A stretch of 64,000 nucleotides of DNA from Anisodus tanguticus (taxonomy: Eukaryota > Streptophyta > Magnoliopsida > Solanales > Solanaceae). Positions 48,923 through 59,774 of this stretch are shown in pieces; position 1 is the first letter of the stretch; each line of letters opens with the position of its first letter. A model generated the notes under the pieces. That model made no database searches. It saw only the letters and a list, made by a program, of their open reading frames with translations, and was not told the DNA's origin. The stretch is from contig CM067552.1 in the NCBI GenBank assembly GCA_034509755.1, forward strand, positions 15,285,001 to 15,349,000, read 5' to 3'. A program made the translations under genes and the position numbers.

Positions 48923-50325
48923 ATGGATCCGTTTCTCAACAGATCTACTTCTAGTGATTTTGGTTCATCTTCTTCCATGGATTCAAAGAAGATAATAAAC
49001 ACCGAAGAAATCTTGATACAAGATTTTGAAAAATCTATTGATAATTGGGAAATACCGAGAGTAAATCGAGATCGATTTACAAAAATTCCAAATACCAGTT
49101 ATTCAAAACCGATTTCACTATCAAAACAGAGGAAAGAGATATCCAATTATCTCAACCTTTTGAAACAATCCAATTACTTTCTTAAAATTCTCTGAAGAGA
49201 CACAGAGAAAGAAATTACAAATACATCCATATTGGATTAGTCCAAGTAGGGATAAAACCCCTCACGAAGGAAGGATTAAACACCTCAATCCTTGCTATCT
49301 TACGTGATGCCAGATTCACAAATTTTGAAGATTCCCTATTGAGTTCTATTGAGTCTAGTCTCTGCACAGGACCAATATCTTTTGACTGTTACCCAAATTT
49401 CTCACTTTCTTTAAATGACAAAAATATCAAAAAATCCCTTGTCTTACAAATCAAGACCCACAATTACCAAATGCTTGAAGGATCGATTCCTGTAGATATA
49501 ATTTATAGAATCCATTACAAAGCTATGACTTTAGCTTTTGCTACAAAAGTCAGATACCATAGTAAGAAAGGCGAAACCCTTCTTTTACAAACAAATATTT
49601 CTAGATCTAACACCGTTATACCGAGACCTATTAGATGGAAGGATATTACCCTACCAGACGAATGGATCTTAGAAGGTGTTGCTAAACCTGAACCTCTAGA
49701 GACTTCCCAAACAAATACCCGTCTCAGAGAAATAACCCAATACCGGGATGGTAGAGTCAGTCTATCGTTCCATAGAAAATCTACGAGTAGTAGATACGAT
49801 GATTCCAGTTTCGTAGAAACTCTTGACTTAGGAAGAGTCTCACAAATTCCTTCAGTCATAAATACTCCTTACAAAACAAAACCTAGACATTCTACGTCAG
49901 ATTTACCCAATCTACGGAATGTAGAGTACTCCAACGAAATACCGAGACCCGTTTATGAAAATTCCACTGTTAGAAAAAAGATAGAGGACCAGGAACCTAC
50001 TAGTCCGACTTTTTCCTCGATTACAGAAAACATAGTAAACGAAATTGGTTTTTTAGAAAAAGATTTCAAAGTAGACGAAAAATTCCTACAAAATGATTTT
50101 TATGAAAAATACAACCTAGAAAAATTAATTTGGTTCTTCAATACCTTTTTAAAAACTAGGACACAAATGCAGGAAAACTTCTACGAGTTTGTTAATGAAC
50201 ATAGGATAAACATCCTTTTCTTTGACAGGTTCGATTATTATTCCTCCCAAAATTCCATTGATTATCCATTTTCTAGTACGGTAAATCCCGTTACAACTAG
50301 GAACAAATCACCGGAGTGGGACTGA
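48923..50325 (+). pseudogene. Movement-protein-like gene, copy B
   Basis: The start ATG at 48,923 opens a Ser-rich amino end, conserved in copies C and D. A one-base deletion near 49,072, judged against copy C, ends that frame at 49,195. The main part then reads from about 49,339 to 50,325. It contains G-P-I-S-F-D-C-Y-P-N-F and the spacing of hydrophobic blocks typical of 30K-superfamily movement proteins of caulimovirids, which carry virus between cells through plasmodesmata. A long charged linker follows. An eight-base loss near 50,323 creates the final stop. The family call is from pattern, not from a search. Confidence 0.65.
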
Positions 50326-50399
50326 TTCTAGGAAAATCCAGTCCAACCACCCTCATTTACAAGGTATCAAGCTTAATATTCATGGCTGCCCTGTAGACG

Positions 50400-50930
50400 C
50401 GATTCTTCTTAAGAATCAAGCAGAGGATAGAAAAACAAATACCAAGAATATCCTCGCACAAAACAATTTCACCAAATATCAGGTTGAACACCCTAGGAAA
50501 ACAACTCGATAGGGTAGAAAAACACATAAAAACCAACCCTTTAGTCACCGTAGATTCCACAAGTACGACTAAGGCTATGAAAATGAAAAGCCAAAGACCT
50601 ATCTTTAAACCCTTTCAGTTGTCCAAAGATGGCATCAAGACTATCCAACAAAACAAGTCTGAATTTATTCAGGCAATCCAGGATCAATTGAGTATAATTG
50701 GGACATCCAACAGTTCTATCACAGAACAAGTTGTACCGGATACTCCACAATCTTCCAATAAAATCACTACTCTAACACATGACTCCGACGACGGTGATAC
50801 TCCAAAATAATTCTAAAACTAAAAACCTTTTGTTAACCATTCGGATTGGCAACGATCAATACAACAAGTCCAACAACAACAATTGTAGATTATTCCTGCT
50901 CCTGACCTAAGAATAGTCAAACCCCTAGCT
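50400..50930 (+). pseudogene. Linker / coiled-coil-like region, copy B
   Basis: This counterpart of 57,460-57,825 and 46,633-46,145 has R-V-E-K-H-I-K-T-N-P and S-E-F-I-Q-A-I-Q-D-Q-L-S. Stops occur in the first part and near 50,809. Role unknown; it may be part of a capsid or virion-associated protein. Confidence 0.5.
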
Positions 50931-52270
50931 CAATCCCGTTTCAATGCCTCTTCCATTTATGATTGGAACATAGATGGGATGACTGAATACAATATTCTCA
51001 GTTTTCTTCAACAAATGATCATGGCTTCAAATGCCTACAAAACCCAGAATGGTACGCAAGACAAGACCTTTGCAGAACTGCTCATCGCAGGATTCTCTGG
51101 TCAATTAAAGGTTGGTGGGATAATTATCTCGTTGATCAACAAAAAGAAGATATCCTCAATTCTATCAAAACTGATGAAGAAGGAATACCAATCCTTGATG
51201 AACAAGGTGAGCCCCTATAAGATGCTGTAGCAACCTTGATTCTCACAATCTCTTTAAATTTCATAGGAGATTCTTCACATTTGAAAGACAAAAATGCCGA
51301 GTTACTTTCCAACCTCAAATGTAAAAAATTCAGTGATTTCCAATGGTACAAAAATACCTTCTTAACCAGAGTTATGCTCAGGGAAGATTCCAAACAGCCA
51401 TTTTGGAAAGAGAAATTATTGGCCGGACTACCTACTCTTTTAGGAGAAAAGGTTAGGAACAAAATCAAAGAAAATTATGGTAAACAGATTATACCCTACA
51501 TTGAGTTTACGTACGGACAACTTGTCGGTATAACTCATCAGGAAGGTCTAAAGATCTTTCAAGACTTGAAATTACAAAAACACCTCAAACTGGAGCTAAA
51601 GAGAACTAAGTGCGAACTTGGAACCTTTTGCAAACAGTTTGATACAAATTTCTCAAAACTCTCTTCTAGTTGTACAGGGAACTGTAGCAAGACTCATAAA
51701 TCCCTTAAGAGTACTTCAAGAGGTTGCAAAAAGAGAGATTTCAGCAAAACCAATTAAGAGAATTACAAAAACCCCTACAAGAATACTCATCATTCCAAAA
51801 AACCAAATACCAAAAAAGCTGATTTCAAATACAAGGACATTACGTCTTACAAATGTCACAAAAAAGTTCATACATCGAAATACTGCAAAATGAATAAAAA
51901 ATTACAAGAATTGAAGCTCAACGATGACATCACCCAAAAAATCTCCAATCTTCTCCATGATTCCTCCTATTCAAATGTCGAGTGAGAACATGACTACTTT
52001 TCTCTGTCTTCTGAAGACAACAAAGCCCTTCAAATAGATGAATTGCTTACAACCACTTCTTCTGAATATTCTTATAAGGGTAAGAGAAAACTTGTTTGTA
52101 TTCTAACCAAGGATCAAGAATTCATGTTAGATATGGTTCAACACATAGATGTCGAACACCAAAAGGATTATTTGAATAAACTCCTCAAATCTTTTACTGA
52201 CGAGAGAAAAGATTTCAAAAATTCAATTTTTCCAAACACCTCCAAAAATACCTACGATTTGACAAAAATC
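50931..52270 (+). pseudogene. Capsid/gag-like gene with zinc knuckle, copy B
   Basis: 50,979-51,230 is the start of the core (N-I-L-S-F-L-Q-Q-M). One base is missing at about 51,108, just before the L-K-G-W-W block. 51,236-51,757 continues with D-F-Q-W-Y-K-N-T-F-L and E-K-V-R-N-K-I-K-E. The zinc knuckle (about 51,842-51,885) reads S-Y-K-C-H-K-K-V-H-x4-C, so the first Cys is replaced by Ser. An acidic region and a Lys-rich region follow. Capsid and nucleic-acid binding is the expected role. Confidence 0.65.
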
Positions 52271-52287
52271 CTGAAAAGGGTAAAAGG

Positions 52288-52960
52288 ATGAAAGAATCTA
52301 AAGAAACCCCAGTTATAGAACTCCAGAGGAAGGTGGAACAAATCAAAGTAGAGGTCAAGGCTCTACGAGAAAAACAAGAACAAGACTCTCTTCTACTGAA
52401 AACAGTCCTTTCAAAAACCCAGGATAATTCTGAATCCAGTTCTGAGTCTGACAACTCCGACTCTGAAAACCCAGAAGAACGTCCTGACAACCCTTTTCTG
52501 GAAGAGGTCCCACAGAAATTCCTTGATGTCTTAAGACAGATCAGGTCCAAGAAATACCTTATTCAGATAACCCTTAAATTCTCAGGCAATTTTAGAATTA
52601 CTACTATTGCTCTTTTTGACACTGGTGCTGACATGAATTGCATAAAAATAAGTCTAATTCCTAACAGTTTTCATGAAAATACCCAGGAAACTCTAGCGGT
52701 GGATAATAATACAAAGCTAGAAATTAATTCTCAAACCAGTGCATCCGTTATTATTAATGGAGTTTCTATATCGACATTGTTTGTCTTAGTAAAAGACATT
52801 CACAACTCCGTTATCTTAGAACACCATTTATAAATCTTATCACCCCGTATAAGGTAGATAATGATTTAATCTCTTTTGATTCCAATAATAGGAATTTAAA
52901 GTTCCCTTTTCTAACAAAACCAAAAGCTAGAGAGCTCAATCTGATTAAAACTTATTCTTG
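52288..52960 (+). pseudogene. Aspartic protease region, copy B
   Basis: A Lys/Glu-rich coiled-coil-like start leads to the active site F-D-T-G-A-D at 52,615-52,632, with the catalytic triad letters kept. The frame breaks near 52,820 at the V-I-L-G block, and stops follow. In an intact relative a reverse transcriptase would be expected after the protease; here the sequence goes on to the unknown domain. Confidence 0.75.
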
Positions 52961-53134
52961 TTATCTAGGCGAATTAAGGAATAGATTTTAGATGAGAATT
53001 CAGAGTCCCTTAGAAACCATGATAACTGTTCCATTAAATTAATTGATTCATTTGCATACAAAAAAATTTTAAAGCATAATTTACAATATCAAAAACATTT
53101 TCAAAACATTGCATTAAAAAATATTTTCTGCAAA

Positions 53135-54699
53135 TTGATTCCTGACATTTTTCTTAAAAATCTTTTAACCAGTGGTTTACTCAAAAATAGGAGAAAAAAC
53201 CAACAGATTTCTGATACTGGCTACAACGCAGAAATGTCCTATGACTTGCTCCAAAAGAGAAAAGAAGAGATACCTCCACCAATAAATACACATGTTGTTG
53301 TACCACAACAACAAACAAATTCCATGGCCCCCAAAAAACCCACAAAAGAAGAAAAGGAAAAATTCCCTGCCAAATCCCCCACAAAAAACCCTTGACGTGG
53401 TATGACGCAGTGATGAAAGAAGAAAACGAAAATACCGCAGCATCTGTGCAAAAAATACCAGCATAAGTGATAACTACCGAAAATCTTCTTCAACTCCTGA
53501 CCAAATCCCCAGAATTACAACAAGCATTGATACAACTTCAAAATCCCAAACAAGAAGTTGCTCAAAGCTCAAGAGATGAAAAAACCTCTCAAAATTTTAT
53601 AAAAATCAAGAAAGGAGAATCTTCAAAAACCCTTTCTCAAAAACAATTTTCAAAAAATCAATTTGTGGTACCACAAGTCCCTAAAAAACATGCTCCTAAA
53701 TTCTTCATAAAACCGTTATTTCAAAATATTGTCACTTATGAAAAAGGATTTTTTAATGAAGACCCTTTTTTAGCACTACTAAATTATTTTGGACAAAAAT
53801 GATTTTATAAATCATGAGATACTTTAAAAACCTCATATTTTTATCAAGCTATCCTTGAAATATCAGAATCAGCGACAATTAAAATTAATTTTCATAAGGA
53901 TAACCCAGATCCCTCTTATTCAATTTGCAAAATACTCAGCGTAATTGCTCCTATTCATTAGGGCAATGATCTGTCTCAACTCCTAAATTTTTCAGATACC
54001 CACAAAAATGAACCATTTTTTGATATTCCTTTTAATTACTGGGAGTACCAACAAGCTTGGTTCAATTCCTTTTTCATTCAAAATACCAAACAAAGCCACA
54101 CTTGGCTTTTCCATTTTGATACCTCATGTAATCCATCACCATTTCCAACATGGTGGAATTCATGGTGGGAGCAATTCGAATCCACCCTAGAAATACAAAA
54201 ACCAGAAGTCACTAAATCTTTCAGCCTCTTCAAATCCCAGTTTAAACCCTCTGAGGACGAAAAAAGATTTGTGCCCCTACACCTTTTTCACACAAAATTC
54301 CACTTACCATGGATATTTACATGGTTCGTCGATTATTCGGACAATAAAATCCCAACAATCCGAAGAAGATTCAAAATCCGATGGTGGGACAGCTTTAAAA
54401 TACCAAAAAGTCTCGCACCACAAAAAGTCCAGGAATGGTTAGATACCCAAAAACCCATTCTGTTACAGGCGCCTCCACAAATACCACCAGCACCACTACA
54501 AACACCGGAGCACACCCAGTTCCTTTCACGGAAATCCCAGATGGCCTCAATGCTTGCAGCGGTCAAAAATCCAGAAGAAATGCAAGCCATAATTCTGAAA
54601 TTTGCATCGTCTTCATCAAAACAAGGCTCTTCATCAGAAGAAGAAGAACCAGAGATTGATATTGAAGACAGTCCGGTTTTTGGCTACAGTGGATTCTGA
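53135..54699 (+). pseudogene. Unknown carboxy-terminal domain, copy B
   Basis: Pieces at 53,135-53,395, 53,467-53,802 and 54,271-54,699 parallel copy D. They show a Lys/Pro/Gln-rich start, an aromatic-rich middle (P-F-P-T-W-W-N-S-W-W-E-Q-F at about 54,140) and an acidic Ser/Glu tail ending F-G-Y-S-G-F. There is no YxDD box or other reverse transcriptase motif. It is conserved in three copies with shared wording despite decay, so it was probably once protein-coding. Function unknown. Confidence 0.55.
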
Positions 54700-54835
54700 T
54701 TAAAGTTGCCAAAAGAATTCAAAATACCCGGAGTAGAGTTCAGAGAAAATTCCGACAAAAGAAAGTGCTCAAAAAAGCAAAAAGCAAAAGCAAAAGCAAA
54801 GATTCCAGCAATAATTCAAGAAAATGCCAAAAGGA

Positions 54836-54945
54836 TGAATAGTCATTCTCCACTCAAATGAATAGTTATTCTCCACTTAGATGAATAGTTAGATTCCTTT
54901 TTAATTACAAAAATGCCATGTAAAACTCCTATAAAAGGAGACTCC
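54836..54945 (+). promoter_or_regulatory. Promoter of copy B
   Basis: TATAAAA lies at 54,930-54,936, inside CTCCTATAAAAGGAG, an inverted repeat around the TATA box. Upstream lie about 2.5 units of a 22-23-bp repeat (ATGAATAGTYATTCTCCACT) at 54,836-54,890, a likely activating region. Transcription would run right through the leader into copy C. This is the general design of pararetrovirus promoters; activity is not shown. Confidence 0.65.
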
Positions 54946-55060
54946 CTCTCCCTTAGTTAGACAAGGCTTTTTCTTTCACATTTTCTCTTTCTAAACTTCA
55001 GATTTAGAGAGAAGTGAGAGCTCTTACTAAATTCCCCTTTAGGTTAGATTAATATTCCAC

Positions 55061-55826
55061 TCAAATACCCATATGATTCAGTTCATATGATTCATATCAT
55101 ATGATCCAATATACCTTAGAAATTTTCAAGGTATATCTCCTTGATAATATACTTTGTAAATTCCAAATTTTTAATACTTTAAATGATTATGATTATGGAC
55201 GGTACTACCTCCTAATCTTTTAAAAACTTCATGCTTTTAAATTCTTTAAATTCCTGCATTAAATACTTGGCCGGTTCAACCGCCTATTTAATTTAAATTC
55301 CTGCAGAACCTTTGATTTATGGTTTCCATAACTGGAACCTTAAATTGTAAGTTAATCTTTATTTACTTTCTACATATTTCAATTATCTTTTAACTTTTCA
55401 ATCCCTTATATCCCGGTTCCTTCTGTTTCTGTTATCTTCAAATACCCATATGATTCAGTTCATATGATTCATATCATATGACTCATATCATATGATCCAA
55501 TATACCTTAGAAATTTCCAAGGTATATCTACTTGATAATATACTTTGTAAATTCCAATTTTTTAATACTTTAATGAATATGATTATGGACGGTACTACCT
55601 CCTAATCTTTTAAAAACATCATGCTTTTAAATTATTTAAATTCCTACATTAAATACTTGGCCGGTTCAACCGCCTATTTAATTTAAATTCCTGCAGAACC
55701 TTTGATTTGTGGTTTCCATAACTGGAACCTTAAATTGTAAGTTAATCTTTATTTACTTTCTGCATATTTCAATTATCTTTTAATTTTTCAATCCCTTATA
55801 TCTTGATTCCTTCCATTTCTGTTATC
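55061..55826 (+). repeat. 377-bp tandem duplication in the leader of copy B
   Basis: The block starting TCAAATACCCATATGATTCA at 55,061 begins again at 55,438 and runs to GTTATC at 55,821-55,826. The second unit keeps a 14-bp ATATGACTCATATC-type piece that the first has lost; copy A resembles the second. Both units hold several overlapping ATATGAT palindromes. Copy A has one unit only. Confidence 0.85.
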
Positions 55827-55976
55827 CCCTTTAGATCCTCGGCCTTAGTTTGGTTTCAAATCCATAAAGGGTAGATATAGAGAGAATAATATCTAGACCA
55901 GATGAGATTCCATTTTAGAGGTTCGGGTTCTTCCGAGGTTTTGTTCGTAGGATAGTTCGGGTGGGAGTTCCATAAC

Positions 55977-57340
55977 ATGGATCCGTTTCTCAACAGATCT
56001 ACTTCTAGTGATTTTGGTTCATCTTCTTCCATGGATTCAAAGAAGATAATAAACACGGAAGAAATCTTGATACAAAATTTTGAAAAATCTATTGATAATT
56101 GGGAAATACCGAGAGTAAATCGAGATCAGATTTACAAAAATTCCAAATACCAGTTATTCAAAACCGATTTCACAATCAAAACATAGGAAAGAGATATCCA
56201 ATTATCTCAACCTTTTGATACAATCCAATTACGTTCTCGAAATTCTCTGAAGAGACACAGAGAAAGAAATTACAAATACATCCATATTGGATTAGTCCAA
56301 GTAGGGATAAAACCCCTCATGAAGGAAGGATTAAACACCTCAATCTGTGCTATCATACGTGATGCCAGATTCACAAATTTTGAAGATTCCCTATTGAGTT
56401 TAGTTGAGTCTAGTCTCTGCACAGGACCAATATCTTTTGACTGTTACCCAAATTTCTCACTTTCTTTAAATGACGAAAATATCCAAAAATCCCTTGTCTT
56501 ACAAATCAAGACCCACAATTACCAAATGCTTGAATGATGGATTCTTGTAGCTATAATTTATAGAATCCATTAGAAAGCTATGACTTCAGCTTTTGCTACA
56601 AAAGTCAGATACCATAGTAAAAAAGGCAAAACCCTTCTTTTACAAACAGATCTTTCTAGATCTAACACCGTTATACCGACACCTATTAGATAGAAGGATA
56701 TTACCGTACCAGACGAATGGATCTTAGAAGGTATTGTTAAACCTGAACCTCTACAGACTTCCCATCCAAATACCCGTCTCAAAGAAATAACCCAATACCA
56801 GGATGATAGAGTCAGTCTATCGTTCCGTAGAAAATCTACGAGTAGTAGATACGATGATTCTAGTTCCGTAGAAACTCTTGACTTAGGAAGAGTCTCACAA
56901 ATTCCTTCAGTCATAAATACTCCTTACAAAACAAAACCCAGACATTCTACGTCAGTTTTACCCAATCTATGAAACGTAGTAGTCCAACGAAATACCGAGA
57001 CCCATTTACGAAAATTCCACTTTTAGAGAAAAGATAGAGGACCAGGAACCTACTAGTCCGAATTTTTCCTCGATTGCAGAAAACATAGTAAACGAAATTG
57101 GTGTTTTAGAAAAAGATTTCAAAGTAGACAAAAAATTCCTACAACATGATTTTTATGAAAAATACAACCTAGAAAAACGAATTTGGTTCTTCAAAACCTT
57201 TTCAAAAACTAGGATAAACATCCTTCTCTTTGACTGGTCCGATTATTATTCCTCCCAAAATTCCATTGATTAACCCTTTTCTAGTACGGTAAATCCCGTT
57301 ACAACTAGGAACAAATCACCGGAGTGGGAAACCGTAGATG
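55977..57340 (+). pseudogene. Movement-protein-like gene, copy C
   Basis: The first frame (55,977-56,186) ends in a stop and the second (56,319-56,537) in another, right after N-Y-Q-M-L-E. Further stops occur near 56,574 and 56,690. It keeps G-P-I-S-F-D-C-Y-P-N-F. About 30 bases near 57,210 are missing relative to copy B. It keeps the base lost in copy B near 49,072, so the copies decayed independently. Confidence 0.65.
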
Positions 57341-57459
57341 ATTCTAGGAAAATCCAGTCCAACCACCCTCCTTTACAAGATATCAAGTTTAATATTCATG
57401 GCTGCTCTGTAGACGCGATTCCTCTTAAGAATCCAGCAGAGCATAAAAAAACAAATACC

Positions 57460-57825
57460 ATGAATATTCTCGCACAAAACAATTTCACCAATATCAGTTT
57501 GAACACCATAGGAAAACAACTCGATAGGGTAGAAAAACACATAAAAACCAACCCTTTAGTCACCGTAGATTCCACAGGTACGACTAAGGATATGAAAATG
57601 AAAATCCAAATCCCTATCTTTAAACCCTTTCAGGTGTCCAAAGATGGCGTCAAGAATATCCACCAAAACAAGTCTGAATTTATTCAGGCTGTCCAGGATC
57701 AATGGAGTAGAATTGGGACATCCAACAGTTCTAACACAGAACACGTTGTTCCGGATACTCCTCAATCCTCGAATAAAATCACTGCTCTAACACAGGACTC
57801 CTATGACAGTGATACTCCAAAATAA
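57460..57825 (+). pseudogene. Linker / coiled-coil-like region, copy C
   Basis: This is a 121-residue open reading starting M-N-I-L-A-Q-N-N-F-T-N-I-S. It is the best-preserved copy of this segment, ending G/S-D-T-P-K at a TAA. The Gln-rich continuation seen in copy A is lost at the junction with copy D. Confidence 0.55.
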
Positions 57826-57914
57826 TTCCAAATCTGAAGTTTAGAAATAAGAGAAAATGTGAAGTTTAGAAAGAGAAAATGTGAAAGAAAAAGACTTGTC
57901 TAACTAAGGGAGAG

Positions 57915-58060
57915 GGAATCTCCTTTTATAAGAGTTTTACATGGCATTTTTTTAATTAAAAAGGAATTTAACTATTCATCTAAGTGGACAATAACTATTC
58001 ATTTGAGTGGAGAATGACTATTCATCCTTTTGGCATTTTCTTGAATTATTGCTGGAATCT
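57915..58060 (-). promoter_or_regulatory. Promoter of copy D
   Basis: TATAAAA lies on the minus strand at 57,924-57,930, in the block shared with copies A and B, with diverged GAATAGT/ATTCTCC repeats upstream (57,975-58,030). Transcription would run left into copy C, antisense to its movement-protein-like gene. Confidence 0.6.
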
Positions 58061-58154
58061 TTGCTTTTGCTTTTTGCTTTTTTGAGTACTTTCTTTTGTC
58101 GAAATTTTGTCTGAACTCTAATCCGGGTATTTTGAATTCTTTGGGCAACTTTAA

Positions 58155-59721
58155 TCAGAATCCACTGTAGCCAAAAACTGGACTGTCTTCAATATCAATC
58201 TCTGGTTCTTCTTCTTCTGATAAAGATCGTTGTTTTGATGAAGACGGTGCAAATTTTAGAATTATGGCTTGCATTTCTTCTGGATTTTTGGCCACTGCAA
58301 GCATTGAGGCCATATGGGATTTCCTTGAGAGGAACTGGGTGTGCTCCGGTGTTTGTAGTGGTGCCGGTGGTGTTTGTGGAGGCGCCTGTAACGGAATGAG
58401 TTTTTGGGTATCTAACCATTCCAGGACTATTTGTGGTGCACGACATTTTGGAATTTTAAAGCTGTCCCACCATCGGATTTTGAATCTTCTTCGGATTTTC
58501 GGAATTTTATTGTCCGAATAATCTACGAACCATGTAAATACCCATGGTAAGTGGAATTTTGTGTGAAAAAAGGTGTAGGGGCACAAATCTTTTTTCTTCC
58601 TAAGAGGGTTTAAACTGGGATTGGAAGAGGCTAAAAGATTTAGTGACTTCTGATTTTTGTATTTCTAGGGTGGATCCGAATTGCTCCCATCATGAATTCC
58701 ACCATGTTGGAAATTATGATGGATTACATGAGGTATCAAAATGGAAAAGCCAAGTGTGGCTTTGTTTGGTATTTTGAATGAAAAAGGAATTGAACCAAGC
58801 TTGTTGGTAATCCCAGTAATTAAAAGGAATATAAAAAAATGGTTCATTTTTGTGGGTATCATGAAAATTTAGGAGTTGAGACAGATCATTCCCCCAATCA
58901 ATAAGAGCAATTACGCTGATTATTTTGCAATTTGAATAAGAGGGATCTGGGTTATCTTTATGAAAATTAATTTTAATTGTCGTTGATCCTGATATTTCAA
59001 GGATAGCTTCATAAAAATATGGGTTTTTTAAAGTATCCCATGATTTATAAAACCATTTTTGTCCAAAATAATTTTGTAGTGCTAAAAAAGGGTCTTCATT
59101 AAAAAATCCTTTTTCAAGAGTGACAATATTTTGAAAAAACAGTTTTATGAAGAATTTAGGAGCAGGTTTTTTGGGGACTTGTGGTACCACAAGTTGATTT
59201 TTTGAAAATTGATTTTGAGAAAGGGTTTTTGAAGATTCCCGTTTCTCGATTTTTATAAAATTTTGACAGGTTTTTTCCTCTCCTGAGCTTTGACCAACTT
59301 CTTGTTTGGGATTTTGAAGTTGTATCAATGCTTGTTGTAATTCTGGTGATTTCGCCAGGAGTTGTAGAAGATTTTCGGCAGTTATCTCATGTGCTGGTAT
59401 TTTTTGCACAGATGCTGCGGCATTTTCGTTTTCTTTCTTAATCACTGCATCGTACCACACCAGGGGTTTTTTTGTGGGGGATTTGGCACAAAATTTTTCC
59501 TTTTCTTCTTTTGTGGGTTTTTTGGGGGCCATTGAATTTGTTTGTTGTTGTGGTGCAACAACAGGTGTATTTATTGGTGGAGGTATCTCTTCTTTTCTCT
59601 TTTGGAGCATGTGATAGGACATTTCTGCGTTGTATTCAGTATCAGAAATTTGTTGGTTTATTCTCATGTTTTTGAGTAAACCACTAGTTAAAAGATTTTT
59701 AAGAAAAATGTCAGGAATCAA
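58155..59721 (-). pseudogene. Unknown carboxy-terminal domain, copy D (best preserved)
   Basis: 59,721-58,714 reads 335 residues without a stop: I-P-D-I-F-L-K-N-L-L at the start, then a Lys/Pro/Gln-rich part with K-K-P-T-K-E-E-K-E-K and W-Y-D-A-V. An aromatic-rich globular-looking part follows (K-W-F-Y-K-S-W-D-T-L-K, W-F-N-S-F-F-I-Q-N). A TAA near 58,714 and a later frameshift lead to 58,586-58,155, with R-R-R-F-K-I-R-W-W-D-S-F, a Pro-rich stretch and an acidic tail. It lies where reverse transcriptase is expected in this virus family but has none of its motifs. Function unknown. Confidence 0.6.
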
Positions 59722-59774
59722 TTTGTAGATTTTTTTTTATTGGAATGTTTTCAAAATGTTTTTGATATTGTAAA

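Larger units (their letters stand above)
48673..55850 (+). mobile_element. Endogenous pararetrovirus-like copy B, full unit
   Basis: This is the only copy in the window that runs from primer-binding site through all coding parts and the regulatory region to the next primer-binding site (48,719 to 55,851, 7,132 bp). The order is movement-protein-like, linker, capsid/gag-like, protease, unknown domain, promoter and leader. The first 40 bp are an inverted scrap of the regulatory end. The coding parts are broken by small indels. No reverse transcriptase or RNase H is visible. An LTR retrotransposon would need an LTR left of 48,719, and none is present. Confidence 0.75.
55851..57833 (+). mobile_element. 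Endogenous pararetrovirus-like copy C, truncated
   Basis: It starts with a mutated Met-tRNA primer site (TGGTTTCAAATCC, 55,851-55,863) directly after the leader of copy B. It carries the movement-protein-like gene from ATG 55,977 and the linker region (57,460-57,825). It is then cut and joined tail to tail with copy D. It lacks capsid, protease and the unknown domain. Confidence 0.75.

Noticed and set aside
48673..55850. Reading copy B as an ordinary LTR retrotransposon with a 1-kb LTR at 54,840-55,850
   Set aside because: No LTR precedes the first primer site, the candidate LTR lacks TG...CA ends, and a movement-protein-like gene is present. It stays as an alternative if genomic copies prove to have fixed LTR ends.
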